Positions 8,895-16,113 of a stretch of DNA of 32,668 bases are shown one piece after another (the stretch's first letter is position 1; each line of letters opens with the position of its first letter). The stretch is from Prevotella sp. Its GTDB lineage: Bacteria; Bacteroidota; Bacteroidia; Bacteroidales; Bacteroidaceae. The notes beneath the pieces were generated by a model that saw nothing but the letters and a program-made list of their open reading frames with translations, had not been told where the DNA came from and made no database searches. The position numbers and the translations under genes were made by a program. The DNA lies in contig JALEVZ010000120.1 in NCBI GenBank assembly GCA_022788105.1, forward strand, positions 1-32,668, written 5' to 3'.

Positions 8895-9032
8895 TATTCC
8901 ACAACAAAGAAAAAAATATTCGAAAACAAAGAAAAAGATATTCCGCAATAAAGAAAAAGATATTCCACAATAAAGAAAAAAATATTCGAAAACAAAGAAA
9001 AAGACATTCCACAACGATGAGAAAAATATTCG
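8894..9032. repeat. tandem array, 22-bp unit, 7 copies, entering a CDS
   Basis: ATTC occurs at 8896, 8918, 8940, 8962, 8984, 9006 and 9028, each exactly 22 bp apart, inside units of the type ATATTCCACAACAAAGAAAA or ATATTCGAAAACAAAGAAAA. The sixth unit contains the ATG at 9017, and the seventh begins as codons of that gene (Lys-Ile-Phe). The array is strongly A-rich, so it also supplies the translation initiation region. Confidence 0.95.
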
Positions 9033-10489
9033 ACATATTCAAGGTTAAGCGCGAAGAGCGCTGGCTGGCGATAGTCATGCTGCTGGCATTAGTGGCGCTC
9101 AACGCCCTCGTGCTGTGCAAATACTACGACATGTTCACCCCGCTGAAGAAGTGGTACTGGCCGCTGTTCATACGCAACTTCCACATCTCTGGCTTCGACC
9201 CCATCACCTACTCGGTGGTGAGCGACTGGACCGCCGGCTACAACGTGTTCCGCCACCCACTGCTCGCCTTCTACATGTACGTGCCATACCTACTCAACCA
9301 GGCGCTGATGTGGCTCACTGGCAAGAACTGCGCCATATTCATCGTGGCGGCAATACAGATATTCTGCGCCTTCTACAGTGCCCTGTTCCTGTCACGCATA
9401 CTACGCGAAATCGTAGGCACGACACGCCGCGAAGCCACGATGCTGACCCTTTACTTCTTCTCTTTCGGCTACGTCATGGTGTCGGCGATAGTCCCCGACC
9501 ACTTCATCATGTCCATGATGTTGCTCCTGCTCGCCCTCTACGTGTCGGGGCGCAGGATGAAGAGCGGACGCGAACTGAAGATGTGGCAGACCGTGGTGTA
9601 CTTCTTCCTCACCGCCGGCACATCGCTAAACAACGGCCTCAAGATATTTCTCTCGGCGCTGTTTGTCAACCGTCGCCGCTTCTTCCGCCCCGCCCATCTG
9701 CTGCTCGCCGTGCTGTTGCCCGCCGCAGTGATATGGGGTGTGAGCCGCGTGGAGTATGCCAAGCTGGTGTGGCCACGCGAGATGGCACAGAAGAAGGCAA
9801 ACGCTGAGAAGAAAGCCGCAAAGGAACGCAAGGAGCGTGAGCTGCGACTGGCACAGGCACGACGCGACTCCATTGCCGCCGCCAGCAAGTTCGAGACAGA
9901 GCAGAAGGCCATGAAAGCCGACGGCAACGCCCCCGACACGCTGCGCAACACCCAACGTCCCGCCGCCATACAGAAAAATCCGGCACCTCGCCGCCGCCAA
10001 CGCCAGGGCCGCCCCATCAGCAACGAGGGTTTTATGCGGTGGACCGACATCACCACCTCACGTGTAGAGTCGGTGGTCGAAAACCTGTTCGGCGAGTCCA
10101 TACAGCTCCATCAGAAGCACTTATTAGAAGATGAGTACCGCTGCCGACCCATGATTGTGCGCTACTCCTCACCCCTCAACTACGCCGTAGAGGCACTGGT
10201 CGTGCTGCTCTTCGCAGCAGGCGTGTGGTTTGGACGGCGCTCACGCTTCCTTTGGCTGTGCATGTCATACTTCGCACTCGACATGCTGCTGCACGTAGGA
10301 CTGGGCTTCGGACTCAACGAGGTGTACATCATGACCGCCCACTGGGCATACGTCATGCCCATTGCCGTAGGCTATCTGCTTGTCACACAGCCGCAACGCC
10401 GCCGCACGACAGCCGTCGCCACGGTGGCGCTGACCACCCTGTGGCTGTGGATATACAACGCTGCGCTCATAGTGAAATATCTGTGCTGA
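9017..10489 (+). CDS. multi-spanning GT-C-like membrane protein, paralogue 1
   Basis: 490 aa, about ten membrane helices. First of three paralogues sharing KxREERW near the N-terminus, NFHISGFDPITYSVVSDW (54-71) in the first outside loop, RHPLLAF (79-85), PDHF (160-163) and VENLFGES (354-361). A first loop with conserved acidic residues plus many helices is the layout of GT-C glycosyltransferases that use lipid-phosphate sugars. It may match a Bacteroidetes domain of unknown function (I recall DUF6080, unverified). Residues 253-340 form a long Lys/Arg/Ala/Glu-rich, probably coiled-coil cytoplasmic insert, much shorter in paralogue 2 and absent in paralogue 3. The ATG at 9017 is chosen because the conserved region begins there. 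Enzymatic role is inferred. Confidence 0.72.
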   Translation: MRKIFDIFKVKREERWLAIVMLLALVALNALVLCKYYDMFTPLKKWYWPLFIRNFHISGFDPITYSVVSDWTAGYNVFRHPLLAFYMYVPYLLNQALMWLTGKNCAIFIVAAIQIFCAFYSALFLSRILREIVGTTRREATMLTLYFFSFGYVMVSAIVPDHFIMSMMLLLLALYVSGRRMKSGRELKMWQTVVYFFLTAGTSLNNGLKIFLSALFVNRRRFFRPAHLLLAVLLPAAVIWGVSRVEYAKLVWPREMAQKKANAEKKAAKERKERELRLAQARRDSIAAASKFETEQKAMKADGNAPDTLRNTQRPAAIQKNPAPRRRQRQGRPISNEGFMRWTDITTSRVESVVENLFGESIQLHQKHLLEDEYRCRPMIVRYSSPLNYAVEALVVLLFAAGVWFGRRSRFLWLCMSYFALDMLLHVGLGFGLNEVYIMTAHWAYVMPIAVGYLLVTQPQRRRTTAVATVALTTLWLWIYNAALIVKYLC

Positions 10490-10518
10490 CGCCCCACCGA
10501 CCAACTCTGCAACGCCAC

Positions 10519-11925
10519 ATGAAACAATCGATTCGTCATCTGCTGCAAAAAGCCGCTGCGCCACTACGCCGACTGCACCTGCCCGACGCCCTACGCCTAC
10601 GCCGCGAGGAGCGCTGGCCTACGCTGTGCGCACTGATAGTGGCTGCCGCGCTCAACGGTCTGCTGCTCTACAAGTACTGGGTGCGCCTCACGCCAGGCGG
10701 CAAGCTCGGCTTCTACAGCATATTTATGAAAAACTTCCACGTCTCTGGCTTCGACGGCACGTCGTGCATCGCCATCTCGTGTGGCGACATATACTTCAGC
10801 ACGCTGCGCCACCCACTGTTCTACACGCTGCTACTGCCGTTCCGATGGCTCGACCGTTGGCTCATGGACCTTACCGGCCTGAACTTCGCCATCATATTCA
10901 TGGCTGTGCTACAGACGCTCTGCGCCACATGGTCGTTTGTACTTCTACGCCGTGTGCTGACCGACTGCGTGGGACTGCGCCAGCGCGAAGCCCTGCCGCT
11001 GACGGTGCTGTTCTTCTCGTTTGCATACGTCATGCTCACCATCATGGTGCCCGACCACTTCGGACTGTCGCTGCCTCTGCTGCTGCTCACGGTGTGGATG
11101 GCAGGACGCCACATGGCTGCCGGCACCACGTTCACGCCCCTTCAACAGGCGCTGCTGCTATTTATGACAGCCGGAGTGACCGTCACCAACGGCGTGAAGA
11201 CCTGTCTTGCAGCACTCTTCACAGACCGTCGCCGCGTGTTCGGCTGGCGCTCTCTGCTTGCCACCGCCCTACCACTGCTACTGCTGTGGGGCATCTGGCA
11301 GTGGCAACACGCCACCGTGGAGGTGCCGCAGAAGCAGCGCATAACGCGCATGGTGGAGAAGAAGCGCGAGAAAAATCCGCACTTCGGCGAGCGCGACGCT
11401 AAGCGCGACAAGTGGCGCGAGAACCAAAACGGCACCGCTATCGACCGCGACGCCACGCTGCTGAAGTGGAGCGACATATCGACATCGCGCCTGCGCTCCA
11501 CCGTCGAAAACCTGTTCGGCGAGTCGCTACAGCTCCACCGCGACCACCTGTTGGGCGATGTGCAGAACGACCGTCCCGTGTTCGTGAGCTACCGCCACCC
11601 GTTGCAATACGCCATTGGCGCCGCTGCCGCCCTGCTGCTCGTCGCTGGCGTGTGGTGTGGGCGTCGCAGCCGCCTCATGCTCATGCTGCTGTCGTGGCTC
11701 GTCTTCGACGCGACGGTACACATAGGGTTTGGCTTCGGGCTCAACGAGGTGTACATCATGACCGCCCACTGGGCGTTCGTCATACCCATTGCTGGCGGCT
11801 ATCTGCTGCGCGCCAGCGGTCCAAAAGCGCGGCTGTGGCTCACAAGCGGCGTGTGGGCACTCGCCCTTTGGTTGGCAGCATATAACGCCACACTCATCGT
11901 GGGCTACTGTCTGAATCAGGCATAA
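10519..11925 (+). CDS. multi-spanning GT-C-like membrane protein, paralogue 2
   Basis: 468 aa, starting 29 bp after paralogue 1. It shares LRREERW (27-33), NFHVSGFD (72-79), LRHPLF (96-101), VPDHFG and TVENLFGESLQLH, but the first outside loop reads FDGTSCIAISCGD, where paralogues 1 and 3 have FDPITY and a later DW. That suggests altered substrate or lost activity. Its cytoplasmic insert (rich in KKREK and KRDKWREN) is about half the length of that in paralogue 1. The start is placed at the ATG followed by KQSIRHLLQ; the frame is open further upstream but overlaps paralogue 1. The final codons and stop (TCAGGCATAA) lie inside a 22-bp tandem repeat. Confidence 0.7.
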   Translation: MKQSIRHLLQKAAAPLRRLHLPDALRLRREERWPTLCALIVAAALNGLLLYKYWVRLTPGGKLGFYSIFMKNFHVSGFDGTSCIAISCGDIYFSTLRHPLFYTLLLPFRWLDRWLMDLTGLNFAIIFMAVLQTLCATWSFVLLRRVLTDCVGLRQREALPLTVLFFSFAYVMLTIMVPDHFGLSLPLLLLTVWMAGRHMAAGTTFTPLQQALLLFMTAGVTVTNGVKTCLAALFTDRRRVFGWRSLLATALPLLLLWGIWQWQHATVEVPQKQRITRMVEKKREKNPHFGERDAKRDKWRENQNGTAIDRDATLLKWSDISTSRLRSTVENLFGESLQLHRDHLLGDVQNDRPVFVSYRHPLQYAIGAAAALLLVAGVWCGRRSRLMLMLLSWLVFDATVHIGFGFGLNEVYIMTAHWAFVIPIAGGYLLRASGPKARLWLTSGVWALALWLAAYNATLIVGYCLNQA

Positions 11926-11977
11926 ACACCACCTGAAACAGGCATAAACACCACCTGAAAACAGGCACAGACGCCAC
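11917..11977. repeat. 22/23-bp tandem repeat overlapping a stop codon
   Basis: CAGGCATAAACACCACCTGA begins at 11917 and 11939 (22 bp apart), and a third, degraded copy beginning CAGGCACAGACGCCACC starts at 11962 (23 bp apart). The first unit carries the stop codon of paralogue 2 (TAA, 11923-11925). Confidence 0.88.
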
Positions 11978-11999
11978 CGTCGCGGCGACGGGGCACGAT

Positions 12000-12163
12000 T
12001 GACAAAATGATAGTGCCCTTTTGGGCTTGTCACTACGGCCCTTTGGCGACCTCACTACGGCCCTTTGAGGTCGTCAAAGGGGCGTAGTGGGAAAATCAGC
12101 AAGGTTTTAACAGACGTTAAGAATTGGCGTCAGTTTTTGCGACTAAAACATAGCAAAATGTCA
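12000..12163 (+). mobile_element. 164-bp dispersed modular element, copy 1 (FFR)
   Basis: Begins TGACAAAATGATAG and ends CAAAATGTCA, giving short inverted ends (TGACA/TGTCA). It aligns without gaps to copies at 20480-20643 and 29035-29198. Three 15-bp cores, CACTACGGCCCTTTG or its reverse complement, sit at element positions 32-46, 54-68 and 76-90, spaced 22 bp; here the order is forward, forward, reverse. TTTTAACAGACGTTAAG and AATTGGCGTCA mark the right part. It lacks any gene and obvious target duplications. The 279-bp spacer holds only this element and the repeat before it. Similarity to copy 2 weakly continues about 20 bp past the right end. Confidence 0.85.
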
Positions 12164-12204
12164 CAAAAACCGCAAAACAGATTACACTACAACTTCTATA
12201 CATT

Positions 12205-13524
12205 ATGAGCACAACGATTTTCACCAACCGCTCGGCGGCGGCAGCCCTGACAGCGATAAGACAGACCTTCGCCATAAGGCGCGAGGAGCGCTGGCCCGCG
12301 ACGCTGGTGCTGATGGCGGTCGTGGCGCTACAGGCGCTGATGACCAGCAAGTTCTGCGCCCTGCTCGCCCACCCCACACACGAGGCGTGGCTACGCTTCA
12401 TGCGCAACTACCACATGTCTGGCTACGACCCTATAACCTACAGCGTGGTGATGGACTGGCACATGGGCTACGACGTGCTGCGCCACCCGCTGCTGGCGTT
12501 TATGATGTGGCCGCTGTCGGCGGTAGACAGGCTGGCGGTGTGGCTCACCGGCTGCGACATCACGGTGTGGATAGTCGCCATGCTGCTCACTTTCTGCGCG
12601 TTTTACGCCTTCATGTTCCTCTACCGCACGCTGCACGACGGCATCGGTGTGACCAGCAGGGTGGCATGGTTGCTCACGTTCATGTTCATGGGCTTTGGAC
12701 ATGTGGCAGTGGCGACGGTCGTTGCCGACCACTTCTGTCTGTCCATGTTCATGCTTCTGCTCACCATCTACCGCGCGGCGGTGAAGATTAGGGAGGGCAG
12801 ACGGTTTGGTGTCGGCGAGACCATAGCGCTGTTTGTCGCCACGGCGGGCATCACACTGAGCAACGGCATACCTGTGCTCATGGCGGTGACAGTGACCAAC
12901 GGCATCGCCGCCCTGAAGCCGCGCTTTCTGTATGGCGCCATGATGTTGCCGGCAGTGGCGATGTTGGTCGTGGGCTTGGCGTTGGCGGCGCATGGCGGCG
13001 AGAGCAACGACATGGTGTCGCAACCCGTTGCGCAACAGATGAAATGGACGCGCAGCGAGGTAGACAAGGGTGATGTGTTTATAGAAAATGTGTTCGGAGA
13101 GTCGCTGCAGCTGCACCGCAGCCATGTGCTCGGCGACGTGTTGTCGGGCAGACCGGTCATCGTGCGTTACACGTGTGGGTGGCAGTACGCCGTGGAAGCG
13201 TTTCTGCTGCTGACGTTTCTGATAGGTATGGCGATGGGATTGCGAGACAAGATTGGCATCATCGCCGCCACAATATTCCTTTACAACATGGCGCTGCACC
13301 TTGCGTTGGGCTTCGCCGTGGACGAGATTCATATCATGGCGGCGCACTGGACGTTCACCGTGCCGCTCGCTATGGCATGGGTGTTCAAGCGCCCCGCCGT
13401 CGGTCGCGGCTGGCGTGGCGTGCGCGTCGTGGCGATAACGGCGGTGACAATGGTCACCATCTACCTGTGGGCGTACCACGGTTGGCTGCTCTTCCGTTAT
13501 CTGACGTGGCCGTTGTGTAAGTAG
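12205..13524 (+). CDS. multi-spanning GT-C-like membrane protein, paralogue 3
   Basis: 439 aa, about ten membrane helices. It shares RREERWPATLVL with paralogue 2 and has NYHMSGYDPITYSVVMDW, GYDVLRHPLLAF, VADHF and IENVFGESLQLH, so it keeps the acidic first-loop pattern of paralogue 1. The charged cytoplasmic insert between the middle helices and the ENVFGES block is almost absent, which makes this the most compact paralogue. It is separated from paralogue 2 by a 22-bp repeat and a 164-bp element, so it may be transcribed separately. Likely role: transfer of a lipid-linked sugar outside the membrane. The substrate is unknown. Confidence 0.7.
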   Translation: MSTTIFTNRSAAAALTAIRQTFAIRREERWPATLVLMAVVALQALMTSKFCALLAHPTHEAWLRFMRNYHMSGYDPITYSVVMDWHMGYDVLRHPLLAFMMWPLSAVDRLAVWLTGCDITVWIVAMLLTFCAFYAFMFLYRTLHDGIGVTSRVAWLLTFMFMGFGHVAVATVVADHFCLSMFMLLLTIYRAAVKIREGRRFGVGETIALFVATAGITLSNGIPVLMAVTVTNGIAALKPRFLYGAMMLPAVAMLVVGLALAAHGGESNDMVSQPVAQQMKWTRSEVDKGDVFIENVFGESLQLHRSHVLGDVLSGRPVIVRYTCGWQYAVEAFLLLTFLIGMAMGLRDKIGIIAATIFLYNMALHLALGFAVDEIHIMAAHWTFTVPLAMAWVFKRPAVGRGWRGVRVVAITAVTMVTIYLWAYHGWLLFRYLTWPLCK

Positions 13525-13542
13525 ACGGGGGCTACCATAAAC

Positions 13543-13579
13543 AAAAAGGCATGGCCACCGCTTTTGCAGTAGCCATGCC
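13543..13579 (-). terminator. terminator downstream of the M28 peptidase gene
   Basis: Inverted repeat GGCATGGC (13548-13555) and GCCATGCC (13572-13579). Read on the minus strand, the stem is followed by TTTTTG, so it best serves the M28 peptidase gene that ends at 13592. It lies between convergent genes and may also act weakly on the plus strand. Confidence 0.7.
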
Positions 13580-13591
13580 ATAGAGTTTTCA

Positions 13592-14623
13592 TTAATATTC
13601 TTTTTCGTTTGCAAGGTTCCACACGTTGAGGAACGAAGCACGCGTTATGTCTGTCACTTTCTCGTAGTTTATCTTCTCTGCCTCGTCACCCGGCTGGTGG
13701 TAGTCGGGGTGGCCGTCGGTGTGGTACCATATAATGGGTATGCCACGCTTGGCGAACGTGCCGTTGTCGCTGCCGCCGACGGGGTTGTCCCACGCACGGT
13801 AGTCGGGGTCGAGGTGCAGCCCATAGCGTGCGATGTCGCCCTTTAGCCAGTCACCGAAGACAGGATGTGAGGCGGTGTAGAAGTACACTACGTAGGGCGG
13901 ATTGTCGGGTTTATTGTTGCGACCTATCATGTCGAAGTTGAGATAACCCTTTATCTTGTCGGCAAAAGCACAGCTCTGCATGAAATAACGTGAACCGAGC
14001 AGACCGATTTCTTCACCATCCCAGAAGGCGAACACGACGTTGCGCTCTGGCTGCACACCAGAGGCGGCGAAGGCACGGGCTATCTGCAACACGGCGCTCA
14101 CGCCCGAAGCGTTGTCGTCGGCGCCGTTGTATATCTTGTCACCGACAAGGTCGGGGTCGCTGCCTACATGGTCGAAATGTGCGCCCACGACCACATACTC
14201 GTCGCTGTTGCGACCGGGAATCATGGCGAGCACATTCTTCATGTCGAGGCGGCGGTGTGTGCCTGCCTGCAACTTGGCTATAGAGTCAGGCTCTACATAC
14301 CACGGTTTGCGCTTCTGCCACTCCATGCTGTAGGCAGAGAAGGGCTGTGTGTAGCTGTCGTAGAGCGGTTTTATGCCCCACTGTCGAAGGTGTGAGACGA
14401 TATATTGCGCCGCTACCTGTGCATCGTTGGTGCCTGCCTTGCGGCCGCGCAGCTCGTCGCTGGCAAGGAATGAGATGTGGGCTTTGGCGGCTTCGATGTT
14501 TACGGTGGCGAGCGCTGCTTCCTTTGCGGCGTTCATCTTCTTGGGGCTGAGTGGTGCCTGCGCCTTTACGGCTGCGGCTGTGGCCACGACCAGGACGGCG
14601 GCCAGGAGTAATGCTTTTCTCAT
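13592..14623 (-). CDS. secreted M28 family zinc peptidase
   Basis: 343 aa, with an N-terminal signal peptide (MRKALLLAAVLVVATAAAVKAQ). The start is placed at this Met because the in-frame extension upstream contains the preceding terminator sequence. The binuclear zinc site is complete: AHFDH (first His/Asp), NGADDNASG (bridging Asp), WDGEEIGLLGS (Glu general base and ligand), NFDMIGR (Asp) and a late HPDYHQPGDE with the final His. Such enzymes are aminopeptidases or glutaminyl-cyclase relatives acting outside the inner membrane. A strong terminator separates it from the M23 gene upstream, so it probably has its own promoter, which I could not identify. Confidence 0.9.
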   Translation of the reverse strand: MRKALLLAAVLVVATAAAVKAQAPLSPKKMNAAKEAALATVNIEAAKAHISFLASDELRGRKAGTNDAQVAAQYIVSHLRQWGIKPLYDSYTQPFSAYSMEWQKRKPWYVEPDSIAKLQAGTHRRLDMKNVLAMIPGRNSDEYVVVGAHFDHVGSDPDLVGDKIYNGADDNASGVSAVLQIARAFAASGVQPERNVVFAFWDGEEIGLLGSRYFMQSCAFADKIKGYLNFDMIGRNNKPDNPPYVVYFYTASHPVFGDWLKGDIARYGLHLDPDYRAWDNPVGGSDNGTFAKRGIPIIWYHTDGHPDYHQPGDEAEKINYEKVTDITRASFLNVWNLANEKEY

Positions 14624-14650
14624 GTGAGTATTGTTGTTGTTGCTATTTGC

Positions 14651-14686
14651 AAAAAAAGCCTGACGGAACATGCCGTCAGGCTTTTT
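14651..14686 (-). terminator. strong bidirectional-looking terminator after the M23/LysM gene
   Basis: Perfect 9-bp stem GCCTGACGG (14658-14666) and CCGTCAGGC (14673-14681) with loop AACATG, flanked by seven A on the left and five T on the right. It works in either direction by structure; by position it ends the minus-strand M23/LysM transcript. Confidence 0.9.
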
Positions 14687-14848
14687 ACGTTTTGCGCGTA
14701 AGACGGCGTGACATGCACGTCCTGTACGCTTATTAACTTACTTACTGATTGCTTTCATCTATTCTTTCTGTGGCGGGAGCGGGAGCTGTTGAGATTTTTC
14801 TACAGCCTCATTAGGCATTAACCCCTCCCTCAAGCAGATTTGTCAAGC

Positions 14849-15784
14849 TTATGAGTAGCGCAAAATCTGACCTGGACGCAGACGCATGTTCTTGCGTATG
14901 TGGTTGAGCTTGCATATTGTATCTACCGTCACACCGCGCTTCTTGGCGATGCTGTTCAGCGTCTCGCCTGACGCAACCTTGTGGTAAAGCACCTCGTCGT
15001 TGGCTTCTGGCGAGTTCGCACCGCTGCCTATCACGTCTTCACGCGAGTACGATCCGTTGTCCACCTTGCCACGCAGACGTGTTGCCTCGGCAGATTCGGC
15101 TCTGTAAGTGTCGCGGTTGAACATATAGTAGTCTGCCACTACGTCTTGCTCGCGGAAGTCGAACATCAGCGCAGGGTTTATCGCTACGCCGCAGAGACGT
15201 GTCTCAAAGTGAAGATGTGAGCCTGTACTGCGACCAGTATTGCCACCCAATCCGATTGGCTCTCCTGCTCGCACCTCGTCGTTTTCTTTCACAAGCTGTG
15301 CTGAAAGGTGTCCGTAGATGGTTTCAAGTCCGTTGTTGTGGCGTATGACCACGTATTTGCCGTAGCCTCTGGCGTCGTATTTCACCATGCGAACCTTGCC
15401 GCTAAAGGCTGAGCGTATGGTGTCGCCGATATATACTTTTATGTCGAGGCCCTCGTGCTGGCGTCTCCAGCGTGGTCCGAAGTTGCTTGTTATGACGCGG
15501 CTCGGGGTCGGCATGCAGAAGTTTTTGAGGTTTATGCGGAATGTCTCCGGCAGCGCTGTAGCGCGATGTGCGAACTTATTGTTCCAGTCCTCATATAGTT
15601 CTGCTGCTGGGTTTTCGAGTTCTTCGCGTGCTGTTAGGTTTTTAAGCATAAGCGTGTCCACCATCTTCATCCTGCGATCGACGGGTGCCTGTCGTGCCAA
15701 CAGGTCCTGTGCTGCCACTGGCATGGCCGCGAAAGCAAGCATTGCGGTGAGTGCAAATGTCCTTATTGTTTTCTTAAAATTCAT
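14849..15784 (-). CDS. M23 family metallopeptidase with C-terminal LysM
   Basis: 311 aa, exported by a signal peptide (MNFKKTIRTFALTAMLAF, ending near AAQ at residue 26). The M23 LytM-type domain (about 95-215) has the HxGxD site at H110-D114, GHLS with H159, and HLHFE with H190 and H192, so all zinc and catalytic residues are present. A LysM domain (about 265-311, VASGETLNSIAKKRGVTVD) binds peptidoglycan. Expected role: cleaving peptide cross-links of the cell wall in the periplasm, as in EnvC/NlpD-like or DD-endopeptidase enzymes. The start is set by the signal peptide; upstream in-frame codons come from a 21-bp repeat. About 165 bp separates the start from the predicted promoter. Confidence 0.9.
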   Translation of the reverse strand: MNFKKTIRTFALTAMLAFAAMPVAAQDLLARQAPVDRRMKMVDTLMLKNLTAREELENPAAELYEDWNNKFAHRATALPETFRINLKNFCMPTPSRVITSNFGPRWRRQHEGLDIKVYIGDTIRSAFSGKVRMVKYDARGYGKYVVIRHNNGLETIYGHLSAQLVKENDEVRAGEPIGLGGNTGRSTGSHLHFETRLCGVAINPALMFDFREQDVVADYYMFNRDTYRAESAEATRLRGKVDNGSYSREDVIGSGANSPEANDEVLYHKVASGETLNSIAKKRGVTVDTICKLNHIRKNMRLRPGQILRYS

Positions 15785-15793
15785 ATTCTGCGT

Positions 15794-15835
15794 CTCGTTT
15801 CTTTTAGTCTTAGACTCGTTTCTTTTAGTCTTATG
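15794..15835. repeat. 21-bp tandem duplication before the M23/LysM gene
   Basis: CTCGTTTCTTTTAGTCTTA occurs at 15794 and 15815, a step of 21 bp. It lies in the leader of the minus-strand M23/LysM gene. It is the one array here with a 21-bp rather than 22-bp step. Confidence 0.85.
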
Positions 15836-15951
15836 ATAAGTTACGGGAGAGAACCAATGCATGTGGCACCCCGCCAAAAAGCGCTTTGATGTCGCGTGCA
15901 AATTCACAAGAAATGCGCATGAAATTGCACGACATCTGTCAAAAGCTGCCA

Positions 15952-15959
15952 CAAAGATA
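15952..15959 (-). promoter_or_regulatory. candidate -7 promoter element for the M23/LysM gene
   Basis: On the minus strand the sequence reads TATCTTTG, matching the Bacteroidetes TAnnTTTG element. It lies about 168 bp upstream of the M23/LysM start. No TTTG at the ideal -33 spacing is seen, so this is moderate evidence. The rest of the 329-bp spacer (15785-16113) holds the 21-bp repeat and the recG terminator. Confidence 0.5.
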
Positions 15960-16015
15960 CGAAAAATATTACAAAGTCGTTAAAACGTTAACAGTTTTTA
16001 TTGACGTTTTAACAT

Positions 16016-16070
16016 AAAAACGCTTGAAAATGTGTGCGTTACCAGCGTCTGTAACACTTGTTTTCAAGCG
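16016..16070 (-). terminator. terminator of the DJ-1 - ispD - recG operon
   Basis: Stem CGCTTGAAAA (16021-16030) with TTTTCAAGCG (16061-16070), and a further inner pairing of GTTAC with GTAAC. On the minus strand the stem is followed by TTTTTATG. It begins about 45 bp after the recG stop. Confidence 0.8.
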
Positions 16071-16113
16071 GTATGAGGCGTAGTGACGTTTTGATATGAA
16101 TCAAACGGCGATT

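Noticed and set aside
8798..9016. N-terminal extension of paralogue 1
   Set aside because: The extension would be translated from the GtrA gene end and the A-rich 22-bp array, and it has no match in paralogues 2 and 3.
4433..9032. Possible CRISPR arrays in the repetitive spacers
   Set aside because: Units are contiguous tandem copies of 22 or 44 bp without unique spacers, and there are no cas genes in the window.
12000..12163. Calling the 164-bp element a proven transposon-derived MITE
   Set aside because: The inverted ends are only about 5 bp and no target-site duplication is visible at any of the three copies, so mobility is not shown.
12391..13641. 416-codon open frame on the minus strand
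   Set aside because: It lies opposite paralogue 3, is rich in His/Arg/Gln from GC-rich antisense codons and has no recognisable domain.
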